A stretch of DNA of 43,857 nucleotides, from contig SDNY01000016.1 in assembly GCA_004524535.1 (NCBI GenBank), positions 1-43,857 of the forward strand. The letters run 5' to 3'. Each line of letters starts with the position of its first letter. Position 1 is the first letter of the stretch. Source of the stretch: Promethearchaeota archaeon. Lineage in GTDB: Archaea > Asgardarchaeota > Lokiarchaeia > Sigyniarchaeales > SOKP01. The notes under the pieces are model-generated. The model was not told the origin of the DNA. It worked only from the letters and a program-made list of their open reading frames with translations, and did no database searches. The position numbers and the translations under genes are program-made. Shown piece after piece: positions 36,801-43,857 of this stretch.

Positions 36801-37051
36801 ATAAATTTGAAATTATCCTCAGAGATGCATCTAAATCGAATTAAAGCTTTATTCCTCAAATTAGATTTTAGTGTCACAAATAAAAAAAAACCAGATATTA
36901 CAGTAAAAAAACCTAAAACCATTATAAAAGAGATTTTATCATCTAAATCATTAGGAATTAAGAAGATTTCAGATAAATAGATATAATATAAAATAATAAA
37001 TACAAAAACAAATACAAAAATAAGAGATTTCCGCAGTGTATTTTTTAGCAG
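33839..37051 (-). CDS. GT-C-like multi-pass membrane protein with C-terminal LamG-like domain (paralogue 2, CTG start)
   Basis: The first ATG is at 36922, but the frame is coding further upstream and matches the paralogue's N-terminus: LLKNTLRKSLIFVFVFVF and LIPNDLDDKISFIMVLGF against KNLFKNSLIATFIFVF and VPNNFADKISFIMILGF. The most plausible start is CTG 37051, seven bases after GAGGG, giving 1070 residues. Otherwise the frame continues to an ATT near 37111 (IARKKNLFGKKPKKK). The domains are as in the 21163 protein: about a dozen membrane helices, a GDAWIGIGSANYIGK loop, a TEAEANVLGWVTENLNYDSR soluble region and a beta-sandwich (GTIEFWIFHS, KWHHVRIDFESG, YRIFVNGI). The beta-sandwich is a better LamG match than its paralogue's. 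Confidence 0.7.
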   Translation of the reverse strand: MLKNTLRKSLIFVFVFVFIILYYIYLSEIFLIPNDLDDKISFIMVLGFFTVISGFFLFVTLKSNLRNKALIRFRCISEDNFKFILILLMLFAFLIPPIEFVTTVLNWEEINILNLIRAIIFIIGSAFLPGACLFDLIFPENTLHERFNIESFFLKITLYPILSFTFIGVSVFILDGFGVLKKFFSPFLLFIILGFFFFNLIIKKKRKDDLNLKFEYLKISKNTLIVLIVAAGVSLFALGILFSVGYNIKGDAWIGIGSANYIGKHQIKPIDYGKDRNYPIFWGYIIFGLASLTGIPFMNTNALLAPFCYLSITSMYLFIKSILKNYNENYAVLSTILISIYGGFFCFYPLIINQWGSISHYTFRSQFNFDYKTFAYLLLYISISLFFIKSDEDFDMTSKKFYRSEDFKVLFLSSYVLVIAFMIYMIPLIIGIYIIFLNCFFSERINIKRRFQSFKLHLILLFILFFIFDISADFFLSHLYYKKYSKYFDFPKIFNKFTFTYGSFIGLILFISFIKFIRTKSLLDRYKKHSKLNVNPKYLFILLLSLFTIFVLINVYNIIFIFYTYKYIFFLENYWYYAIIYIFLYIGIIGIIGIYLSYFCFKKYRDLFYFLTSWVIISISYSLYLFFIITFDTFQSYEINSYYYLGAINWFEKNWFSAIPAFSTLASIGSIELLNFLKYSKKISRFHIGFRNRNFIYLFKLSVVSLLIITSYSNVLIGGAIQGNIDEKLTEAEANVLGWVTENLNYDSRILIENDYEIHCIISSFFERDSCYFLPNYGGKTGLFYINNPYLEQLDEIKRRNVEYAIFYDDHPGASSNDIDFIDNYLLPEIYSKELYRYKNLAVYYAPEIEDIGVYELRDYNGTFSFDNDEIGAIPLGWNVSLASNKCYIKILGSYLSHRKIMQIFDNDVTVNAYATQNFNSPQAFGTIEFWIFHSYPSNNVKFGLAGKGLFGPLFLIRSDGWFFHDGVTYRTIPYVEKPSAYKWHHVRIDFESGNNGYLGLNPKKYRIFVNGINSGELDFKGSPISIENFVIETDITEKEYENLYLDAIGYSWDLNYDIGDNLFYSSIKS

Positions 37052-37377
37052 ATTAAATCCCTCTAATTTTTTTTTTGGTTTTTTTCCGAATAAGTTTTTT
37101 TTCCTAGCAATTTATTTAAATCTTATTGATAAATTAGATTCTTATAAGACAATATATATGTGAATCTAGCTTTTTATTTTGATGCCAGGACAATATTTAA
37201 AACTCATAATATTCCTTTGAAAATAAATATTTATTTTATTCAAGTAAATCCATATCATTTAAAATGTTTGTATAAAATAGACCTTTAGAGTGTCTATTAT
37301 TTAATTGATGAATAATTAAAAGAATAATAAGATATTTGAGGTTAATATTCCCTATTAATAATGTTTTTTAAAAAAAT
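37052..37377. other. AT-rich intergenic region
   Basis: Spacer between the GT-C-like gene start and the end of the next gene on the same strand. Apart from the ~20-codon open extension ending at an ATT near 37111, I see only A/T-rich sequence. Promoter elements for the GT-C-like gene may lie around 37110-37200, but no single TATA box stands out. Confidence 0.35.
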
Positions 37378-38172
37378 TCAAATCGATAAGTTTAATCTAG
37401 CTATTACTGTTCTCTTTTTTTTTAGGATAATATAAGTAAAATATATTAATAAGAACGAGAAAATAAAAATACTAATTAAGATAATGAACATATTAATTGA
37501 GATTATTGGTTCATTTTCTATCCTATATTCATAAATAATTTGATTTGTGTCTGTTAATAACTTTTGATTAAACAAAAATCCATTAGAAGCAAATTCATAA
37601 ATCATTTCCAATTTTTTACCAGCATTTTCTTCGTATTCACGGGTAACTATTTTACCTTTAACTTTAAATTCATGATACCAATCAATAGATTCTAAATAAT
37701 CTTCTATAGGTACAGGTATGAAATAAGGAGGAATTAACAATTCTATGTTCATAAATGATAATTCTAAAAATTTAGGATCTTTTAATATAAAAAGTGAATC
37801 GTAGATTTTATACCGGGAATTTTCAGGATTATATCTCCACATGTTATTATTTATCCAACCCCACCTACCAATATCTACAATCCATCCTCCCATGTTTTTA
37901 TTTTCATCATCCGGATATAAATCATCATAGTAGTCAATACTTTTAATTTCATACAAGCAATGAGCTCCAACCTGCGCATACGTTCCAAAGATTTCTTCAA
38001 TATCGTTAGTATCTAAGTATTCCTCAGCTAATTCTTCATTGAAAGATATTATTTTATAGGTAAATTCATCCTCTTTTTTTACGGCAATCCAATTTTCTTT
38101 TCCATGAGCAATTGAACTTGATGCAAGAACATTTAAAAGGAGAAATCCAATTATATAATTTTTTACGTTCAT
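37378..38172 (-). CDS. Exported single-pass membrane protein of unknown function
   Basis: A 264-residue protein with an N-terminal signal peptide (YIIGFLLLNVLASSSIAHG). An extracytoplasmic domain rich in W, Y and D follows (ENWIAVKKEDEFTYKIISFN, YAQVGAHCLYEIKSI, GGWIVDIGRWGWINNN, LLIPPYFIPVPIEDYLESID). Near the C-terminus a transmembrane helix (FIILISIFIFSFLLIYFTYII) and a KKKR tail anchor it with the domain outside. The pattern of a repeated Y-E strand (KVKGKIVTREYEENAGKKLE, MIYEFASNGFLFN) suggests a beta-barrel or lipocalin-like fold, but I do not recognise the family. It is the last gene inside the right edge of the island. Confidence 0.75.
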   Translation of the reverse strand: MNVKNYIIGFLLLNVLASSSIAHGKENWIAVKKEDEFTYKIISFNEELAEEYLDTNDIEEIFGTYAQVGAHCLYEIKSIDYYDDLYPDDENKNMGGWIVDIGRWGWINNNMWRYNPENSRYKIYDSLFILKDPKFLELSFMNIELLIPPYFIPVPIEDYLESIDWYHEFKVKGKIVTREYEENAGKKLEMIYEFASNGFLFNQKLLTDTNQIIYEYRIENEPIISINMFIILISIFIFSFLLIYFTYIILKKKRTVIARLNLSI

Positions 38173-38262
38173 TTGATTATAATAAATTGAATATGATATC
38201 TATTGAAGATTATTAATTATTATTTGAAAAATATTTCCAATTTCCTTGCCAATTATTACAAA

Positions 38263-38845
38263 AATCACTTTTTCTAATTCTGCCATTTTTCAATCATTCC
38301 TTTTTTAAAAAGATGTAAAATTAATAAATTTTAATCTTTGAGACAGTTTATTCCTATTAAGTACAAGATTTTTAGGGCATATTACATTTTTTAATAGATG
38401 ATTTTAGATTTTCAATTAGGATTTAATTTAATGATGTTTTTTTATGTCTAAAAGTAAAGAAAATGCGATTCCTATAGGAAACGCAATTAAAAGTATTAAT
38501 ATTTCAAAAACTTATATCTCTGGAGAAGTAAAAGTTCAAGCATTGAAAAAAATAAATTTTAAAGTAAAAAATGGTGAGAGATTAGTAATTTTAGGTCCTT
38601 CAGGATCAGGAAAAACAACTTTGTTAAATTTATTGGGGGGTATAACCAATCCTGATAAAAAAAAGGGATCACTGAATATATTTGGAAAAACTATTCATAG
38701 TTATAATCAAAAACAACTTACAGATTATCGTCGTGAAAGGATTGGTTTTATTTTCCAGTTTTTTAATCTATTTCCTGCATTAAATGCCTTAGATAATGTG
38801 ATAATTGGAATAGATCTTCTTAAAAAAAAATTAAAAAGCGATTTA
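38263..38845 (+). repeat. Right copy of 0.58-kb direct repeat flanking the glycan island
   Basis: Matches 8620-9201 in direct orientation. It starts inside what would be the zinc-ribbon gene: the minus strand still reads MAELEKV before diverging, against MAEFEKV in the intact gene. It runs through the divergent promoter into the intact ATPase. The rest of the zinc-ribbon gene is absent here. Confidence 0.9.
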
Positions 38846-39181
38846 CATTCTCTTGAAATTGCGACTGATTATTTGGAGAAAGTTGGATTAGCTGATAGAA
38901 TATTTCATTATCCATCTCAGTTAAGTGGAGGTGAACAACAACGAGTAGCGATTGCACGAGCGCTAGCAAAAATACCGTTTGTGGGGAGAAATTTCCTATT
39001 ATTATGTGATGAACCAACTGGAAATTTAGATACCGAAACGAGTGATAAAATATTAGATTTAATAATAAAATTGAATGAAACCGAAGGTATTACCTGTATT
39101 TTGGTTACCCATAATTTGCATATAGCAGAGAAGTTTGCGACATCAATTATTCATTTGAGAGATGGGTTTATCGAAAATTAG
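38444..39181 (+). CDS. ABC transporter ATPase (MacB/LolD-like)
   Basis: A complete 245-residue nucleotide-binding subunit. Walker A is GPSGSGKTT (51-59), the Q-loop is in IFQFFNLFPALNALDNV, the signature is LSGGEQQRVAIARAL (160-174), Walker B is LLLCDEPTGNLD (185-196), and H223 is in VTHNLHIAEKF. The 'NALDNV' and 'EPTGNLD' patterns are those of LolD/MacB/FtsE-type ATPases. Its partner is the FtsX-like permease beginning 15 bases downstream. The exported substrate could be a lipoprotein, peptide or lipid-linked molecule. A 5' remnant of the same gene lies at 8801. Confidence 0.93.
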   Translation: MSKSKENAIPIGNAIKSINISKTYISGEVKVQALKKINFKVKNGERLVILGPSGSGKTTLLNLLGGITNPDKKKGSLNIFGKTIHSYNQKQLTDYRRERIGFIFQFFNLFPALNALDNVIIGIDLLKKKLKSDLHSLEIATDYLEKVGLADRIFHYPSQLSGGEQQRVAIARALAKIPFVGRNFLLLCDEPTGNLDTETSDKILDLIIKLNETEGITCILVTHNLHIAEKFATSIIHLRDGFIEN

Positions 39182-39196
39182 TGGTTTGCTTAAAAA

Positions 39197-41689
39197 ATGA
39201 ATATAATATTTAAAAAAGCAATTAAAGATTTTAGGAACCTTGGGTGGCGTAGTCATCTCATTATTATGACTATAATATTAACGCTGGGAGGGGGTTTGGG
39301 ACTATATTATGGAATTCAAGGAGCCCTTCCTATGATGGATAACTATTTCGATGATGTAGAGCATGCTGATTATATCTATCAATTATCTGATGATGCGTGG
39401 ATTACTCAAGCTCAATTAGATGGTTTAGAATATCTTGACGAGGTTGATGATTATACTGGGCGTCTCTTTTGGACCACCTCAATGACATTGCCGGATCAAG
39501 ACGAAAAAAAATATGTATTACTAGTAGGAGTAGATTCTAATTTGGACGAGCCAGAAGTTTATGAATATAATCTTCAATTAGGGGAAAATTTTGATAAAGA
39601 TGAAAATACTACTGCTGTAATAGATAATCTATTTGCAGAGAAAAATAATATTGATGTTGGAGATGAGATTGAAATTGATGGGCTTAATAACGCAGAAATT
39701 AGCATTCTTGGAACATGTAATTCTCCTGAATTTGTATTGACAACATCGAATCCAGAGTATTTATTCCCCATTGAAGGATCAATGGCGGTTATTTATCTTG
39801 CAAAAAATACTCTTAAAACCTACATTATTGAATATTTTACTGCCGTAAATGCTACATCTCCCGATGATTATACAGGCTTAATAAATTATTACAAGCAGGT
39901 AGATTATAACAACATTGCTGTTACTTTTAAAGACGATGTTTCAGACGGTCATGATGAGATGAAAGAATATCTTCGAGTTAAATGTGGTTTGAATATTGAG
40001 AAATCTGAAAAATTCGAAGATTCATATGCCTACTCGTTGATGAAGGCGGACGTTGAAGATACAGGAGAAATCTTTATGATTTTGTTAGTTTTCATGGCAT
40101 TATTAGGGGGAATTATTGTATTTGTCATATTTAATAGATATGTTAATAGCCAAAAACAGCAAATTGGTGTATTATTAGGTTTAGGATATACGAGAAAAGA
40201 TATCTTAAAATATTTTTTATTTAATATTTTCGTAATTTCTGTTCTATCTATTCCAATTGGAATTATCGTAGGGTTTGGTTTAGGTTATTTAATGCTTGGC
40301 GTAATGCTTGCTGAAATGACAAATTTAACCATATTGGAAATTCCCTTCATTTTTCTACCAGAAGTTGTCTATCTTGGTTTAACTATCGGAGGGCTGCTTA
40401 TTTTTTTTAGTACTTATTTTTCAATTAGGAAAATTAATAAGATGGTTATAGCAGAATTAATTTACGATCAAGCAGAAGTTACAAGGAAAATCAAAAAAAT
40501 CAAAGAACGTAAAAAATCTCGGAACATTACAAATAGATTAGTATTTCGTAATTTGTTTAAGAATCCAAAAAGATTAGCCTTTACAGTAATCGCTATGATG
40601 TTTTCACTACTAATCGTATCCTCAACAGAGAGTCTGCTTAATTCTATGTATTATAATATAGACAGAACTTATGCTAGCGAAGAGAGTAATATTGAGACCA
40701 CTGAAAGATGGGATTTAAATGTCTTATTTCAAACAACCGTCAATCTTTCAAGTCAAAATAATCTAATAGAACAAATTGAAAGGATTAAGAATGTTGATGA
40801 TGTTGAAATTTACACTAAAGGAGTAATTTTAGCGAAAGCGAAAGGTGATAAAGATGATCAAAATCTAATTTTACAGGGTATTGATATTGCAAATAGTGAA
40901 TTTCATCGATTTTCATGGTATGGAGATAAACACGATAATTCCGCACCTGAAGATGATGATGAAATCGTGATATCATCCGTTCACGCTAACAAACTTGATA
41001 AAGAAATTGGTGATAAATTAACAATAAAAAATGCTGCTAACATTGAATTTAAATTTAAAATTGTTGGTATCCATTCGGAATTAGTTGTCACTCCGTATGT
41101 AACATTAGAGGCAGGACAAAGAGTATTACATAATGAATTAAATCTGATTGATGGATTATATATAATCCTTGATGATGCTGCAGACAAAGATGAAATTATA
41201 GAAAAAATCTACGCTCTTGACAATATCGAAGTAATTTTTGACGCTGAAGAAATGAATGAGAAGGCATATGATTTTATTAATAATTACTCTGCCGTTCTGT
41301 ATGTAATCATATTTTATACTCTTTTAGTTTCTTTTTTCATTGTATTTTATAATTCTGTTATGAATATTTATGATAAAAACTACGAGTATGGTATTTTAAG
41401 ATCTTTAGGATATAATAAAAAAAGCGTTTTTAAAATCATTTTATTTGAAAATATGTTGCAAGGAGTTCTCCCAATATTGTTAGCGCTTTTATTTACCTAT
41501 CCATTAACTCTCAGAATGGGCAAAGTATATGCTGAAAATTTTGCTTTAGAAGTAATCGTGGGGTTACCTGCAATTTTATTTATTATCATACCCCCATTAA
41601 TTCTTTATATTTTAGGTTCATTTGTCGGTCTAAAAACGGTCTATAAACAAAATCTCTATGAACAAGTTCAAACAAGATTCGTTGGGTAA
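39197..41689 (+). CDS. FtsX-like ABC transporter permease
   Basis: An 830-residue permease with two FtsX domains. TM1 is at about 20-38, followed by an extracytoplasmic MacB-type domain (to about 290). Three helices in the first FtsX domain follow (ILLVFMALLGGIIVFVIF, ILKYFLFNIFVISVLSIPIG, FIFLPEVVYLGLTIGGLLIFF). A further helix at about 460-480 and a second external domain come next, then three helices from about 697 to 815. The cytoplasmic segments QIGVLLGLGYTRKDILKY and YGILRSLGYNKKSVFK are the coupling motifs that contact the ATPase. Two external domains and eight helices match the long, duplicated FtsX permeases. It works with the ATPase encoded 15 bases upstream. Confidence 0.92.
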   Translation: MNIIFKKAIKDFRNLGWRSHLIIMTIILTLGGGLGLYYGIQGALPMMDNYFDDVEHADYIYQLSDDAWITQAQLDGLEYLDEVDDYTGRLFWTTSMTLPDQDEKKYVLLVGVDSNLDEPEVYEYNLQLGENFDKDENTTAVIDNLFAEKNNIDVGDEIEIDGLNNAEISILGTCNSPEFVLTTSNPEYLFPIEGSMAVIYLAKNTLKTYIIEYFTAVNATSPDDYTGLINYYKQVDYNNIAVTFKDDVSDGHDEMKEYLRVKCGLNIEKSEKFEDSYAYSLMKADVEDTGEIFMILLVFMALLGGIIVFVIFNRYVNSQKQQIGVLLGLGYTRKDILKYFLFNIFVISVLSIPIGIIVGFGLGYLMLGVMLAEMTNLTILEIPFIFLPEVVYLGLTIGGLLIFFSTYFSIRKINKMVIAELIYDQAEVTRKIKKIKERKKSRNITNRLVFRNLFKNPKRLAFTVIAMMFSLLIVSSTESLLNSMYYNIDRTYASEESNIETTERWDLNVLFQTTVNLSSQNNLIEQIERIKNVDDVEIYTKGVILAKAKGDKDDQNLILQGIDIANSEFHRFSWYGDKHDNSAPEDDDEIVISSVHANKLDKEIGDKLTIKNAANIEFKFKIVGIHSELVVTPYVTLEAGQRVLHNELNLIDGLYIILDDAADKDEIIEKIYALDNIEVIFDAEEMNEKAYDFINNYSAVLYVIIFYTLLVSFFIVFYNSVMNIYDKNYEYGILRSLGYNKKSVFKIILFENMLQGVLPILLALLFTYPLTLRMGKVYAENFALEVIVGLPAILFIIIPPLILYILGSFVGLKTVYKQNLYEQVQTRFVG

Positions 41690-41900
41690 ATCGAATATTA
41701 GAATTTATAAAATATTTGAAAAATCTTTAAATATTTATTAATAAATTTAAAATTTTGAAAAAGGTTATTAAAAATTCAAAAATATCCCCATACCTAACCG
41801 CTCTTCTTGAATTTTTTAACCCTTTTTCATCTTTTTTATTTATTTTACAGCACATTTAATTATTGCTTTGATCAATACTCTTGAAATTCGAATGTAAATA

Positions 41901-41919
41901 ACTTTATATATCGATATAT
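41901..41919 (+). promoter_or_regulatory. TATA box overlapping a perfect 14-bp palindrome upstream of the acyl-CoA synthetase gene
   Basis: CTTTATATA is an archaeal TATA-box match about 70 bases before the ATG. Overlapping it, ATATATCGATATAT (41906-41919) is a perfect inverted repeat. A dimeric repressor bound there would block TBP/TFB. Long A/T runs can give palindromes by chance, but the central CG is unusual here. Confidence 0.4.
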
Positions 41920-41978
41920 CTGAATTTTATATAGTAAATTTTGTAAAATTAAAAAAAAAAAATATAAAGTTATTAAAA

Positions 41979-43703
41979 ATGACACAAGAAATAAAAGAAA
42001 GTAGTCCTTATTCGTCAAAAATATGGTTAAAATCTTATGACGATCATGTTAAGCCAGAGATTGAGTTAGAAGTTTATTCATTAGCCGAAATGTTTCAGAG
42101 AACAGCTAATAAGTATCCAGATAATCTTTGCTACGATTTTCAAGGTTTAAAAGCAACCTTTAAAGAAACAGAAAGTTATATTAACAGTTTTGCTAACTGT
42201 CTTGTTGAAAATGGAGTAAAAAAAGGTGATAGAGTAGCAATAAATTTGCCCAATCTTCCGCAATTTATTATTTCACTATTCGGAACCTTCTATGCTGGGT
42301 GTGCTGCATCGGGTATTAATTTCCTTCTTTCTTCCTCCGAAATAACATATCAATTAAAAGATTGTGGAGCAGCTGCCATAGTAACACTTGATTCTTTTTA
42401 CGAAGAAAAGGTTAGAGAAGCTCTTCAGGGGGGAAAAACTAATGTCAAGGTTGTTATCACTACTAGTGCAGCGGACGCTTTAGATGTAGAACCAGCTATG
42501 ATAGAACAATTGATAAAAATAGGTAAAATTCCGTTTGGAAAAGTAGAACCTATTGAAGGAATAAAATACTTTACATATAAGGAAATTATAGAAAAATATC
42601 CAAGTGATAAGCCTCCTGATGTCAAAATAGAGCCTGATGATGTTTTATTACTTCAATATACAGGCGGAACCACTGGCCCTCCTAAAGGCGCAATTTTAAC
42701 TCATAGAAATTTAATATCTATGCTGCAATTAGTTAGACATTGGTTTGAACCTGGTGCCAAGACGGGAGACATTTATATTTCTGGATTTCCTTTCTTTCAT
42801 TTGGCAGGATTACAATTCTGCCTACAGACAATTTTTATGTCATGTGCTCAAATCCTTGTCCCTGACCCTCGAGATACAACCTATATGGTAGGTAAAATGA
42901 AAGAGTATGAAGGTAAGATCTCTCTATTTTATAATGTACCTACGCTCTATCTTATGCTTTTAGATAATCGAAAATTTAAAAAATTAGATTTAAGTAATGT
43001 TCAAGGATATATTTCTGGAGCAGCTCCTTTTGCAACAAAAAGCATAAATGAATTTGAGGATGTAGTGGGTAAAGGAAAAGTAGTAGAAGGATATGGTATG
43101 ACAGAGGCATCTCCTGGTGTAACAATGAATCCCTACTTAGGAGAAAAGAAAATCGGGACCGTTGGTCTTCCATTCCCAAATACTGAAGTTAAATTAGTAG
43201 ATGTTTCAGATAGAGAAAAAGAGGTTCCAATTGGCGAGGCAGGTGAGATTGCAATAAGAGGCCCTCAAATTTTTCAAGGTTATTGGAATAAACCAGAAGA
43301 AACCGAAAATGCGCTTCAGGAGGGATGGTTCTATAGTGGAGATGTTGGCATCATGGATGAGGATGGTTATCTTAAGATAGTTGACCGTACTAAAGACATG
43401 ATAATCGTGAGTGGCTTTAAAGTATTCAGCGTAGAAGTTGACGACAAAATGAATAAACATCCCGCAATTGAGCTTTGTGCATGCATAGGTTTACCCGATC
43501 CAGATCGTCCAGGTTCCGAAATTGTCAAATTATATGTACTTTTGAAAAAAGGATACGAGAATAATGAAGATATGAAAGCAGATATTTTAAAATACGCACA
43601 AGAAAACTTAGCTAAATATAAGATACCTAAAATAATTGAAATTTCCGAAAATTTACCTTTAACTGTGATTGGAAAAATCGATAAAAAAGCTTTAAGGAAA
43701 TAA
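41979..43703 (+). CDS. Long-chain acyl-CoA synthetase / AMP-forming CoA ligase
   Basis: A 574-residue member of the ANL (adenylate-forming) superfamily, activating a carboxylic acid, probably a fatty acid, to its CoA thioester via acyl-AMP. Motifs in order: the phosphate loop YTGGTTGPPKGAILTHRN, the FPFFHLAGLQ stretch, GYGMTEASPG (A5), GWFYSGDVGIMDEDGYLKIV and DRTKDMIIVSGFKVFSVEVD (hinge D and the A8 region), and the catalytic lysine in IGKIDKKALRK near the C-terminus. It is full length for FadD-type enzymes. It stands alone with its own promoter, and 290 bases separate it from the permease. Chain-length specificity cannot be read by eye. Confidence 0.93.
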   Translation: MTQEIKESSPYSSKIWLKSYDDHVKPEIELEVYSLAEMFQRTANKYPDNLCYDFQGLKATFKETESYINSFANCLVENGVKKGDRVAINLPNLPQFIISLFGTFYAGCAASGINFLLSSSEITYQLKDCGAAAIVTLDSFYEEKVREALQGGKTNVKVVITTSAADALDVEPAMIEQLIKIGKIPFGKVEPIEGIKYFTYKEIIEKYPSDKPPDVKIEPDDVLLLQYTGGTTGPPKGAILTHRNLISMLQLVRHWFEPGAKTGDIYISGFPFFHLAGLQFCLQTIFMSCAQILVPDPRDTTYMVGKMKEYEGKISLFYNVPTLYLMLLDNRKFKKLDLSNVQGYISGAAPFATKSINEFEDVVGKGKVVEGYGMTEASPGVTMNPYLGEKKIGTVGLPFPNTEVKLVDVSDREKEVPIGEAGEIAIRGPQIFQGYWNKPEETENALQEGWFYSGDVGIMDEDGYLKIVDRTKDMIIVSGFKVFSVEVDDKMNKHPAIELCACIGLPDPDRPGSEIVKLYVLLKKGYENNEDMKADILKYAQENLAKYKIPKIIEISENLPLTVIGKIDKKALRK

Positions 43704-43711
43704 CCACTCTT

Positions 43712-43720
43712 ATTTTTTTT
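43712..43720 (+). terminator. T-rich terminator after the acyl-CoA synthetase gene
   Basis: A run of eight Ts eight bases past the stop codon (TATTTTTTTT) fits the oligo-T termination signals of archaea. In so AT-rich a genome this is only suggestive. Confidence 0.4.
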
Positions 43721-43857
43721 ATTTAATTTAGAATTTCATTTAGCAAATTTATTTTTCTCTTAAAATTTATTAATTTGCCATATTCTTCCTTGATCCAATC
43801 TTCAATATAGATAAAATGATTAAATTATTAAGAAACTATATATATTTTGGCTTTAAA

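Overview
This window is very AT-rich. It looks like a chromosomal segment of an archaeon, probably an Asgard (Lokiarchaeia-like) lineage, although taxonomy cannot be proven from the sequence alone. The reasons are a fused gamma/alpha 2-oxoacid:ferredoxin oxidoreductase, a cysteine desulfurase homologue without its PLP lysine (a state I know from Archaeoglobus), TATA-box-like promoters at archaeal distances, strong Shine-Dalgarno sequences (AAGGAGGT before korB) with frequent TTG/GTG starts, and large beta-helix and GT-C-type surface proteins. I saw no rRNA, tRNA, CRISPR array or transposase.

Region 1 (1-7688, all minus strand) is metabolic. It reads tusA, dsrE-like, iscS-like, iscU fusion, then a giant CoA-disulfide-reductase/rhodanese/TusA/rhodanese fusion that runs off the left edge. 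It appears to be a sulfur-relay and Fe-S assembly operon. Upstream of it lies a korAB pair. The desulfurase has Glu where the Schiff-base Lys should be. IscU carries a C-terminal extension resembling half of a thioredoxin-reductase NAD(P)-binding domain. KorB has altered cluster cysteines, and korA needs a one-base correction in a T9 run to be full length.

Region 2 (about 9200-38260) is a roughly 29-kb cell-surface glycan island. It holds three sulfotransferases, two asparagine-synthetase paralogues, GT4 glycosyltransferases, polysaccharide deacetylases, methyltransferases, a Wzx-like flippase, two huge GT-C-like membrane proteins with lectin-like C-termini, and a 1332-residue four-module beta-helix surface protein. 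Many genes occur as one intact and one broken copy. A sulfated, aminated surface polysaccharide or glycoprotein glycan is the natural inference.

Region 3 (about 38260-43857) holds a MacB/LolD-type ABC ATPase, its FtsX-like permease and an acyl-CoA synthetase.

The most striking architectural point is that the island is bracketed by near-identical direct repeats of about 580 bp (8620-9201 and 38263-38845). Each contains the divergent promoter and 5' end of the ABC ATPase gene. The left copy is a truncated ATPase still attached to the intact upstream zinc-ribbon gene. The right copy is the intact ATPase, preceded by only the first few codons of the zinc-ribbon gene. This is the arrangement expected if the island integrated by single-crossover recombination, or arose by segmental duplication, at an ancestral zinc-ribbon / ATPase / permease locus.
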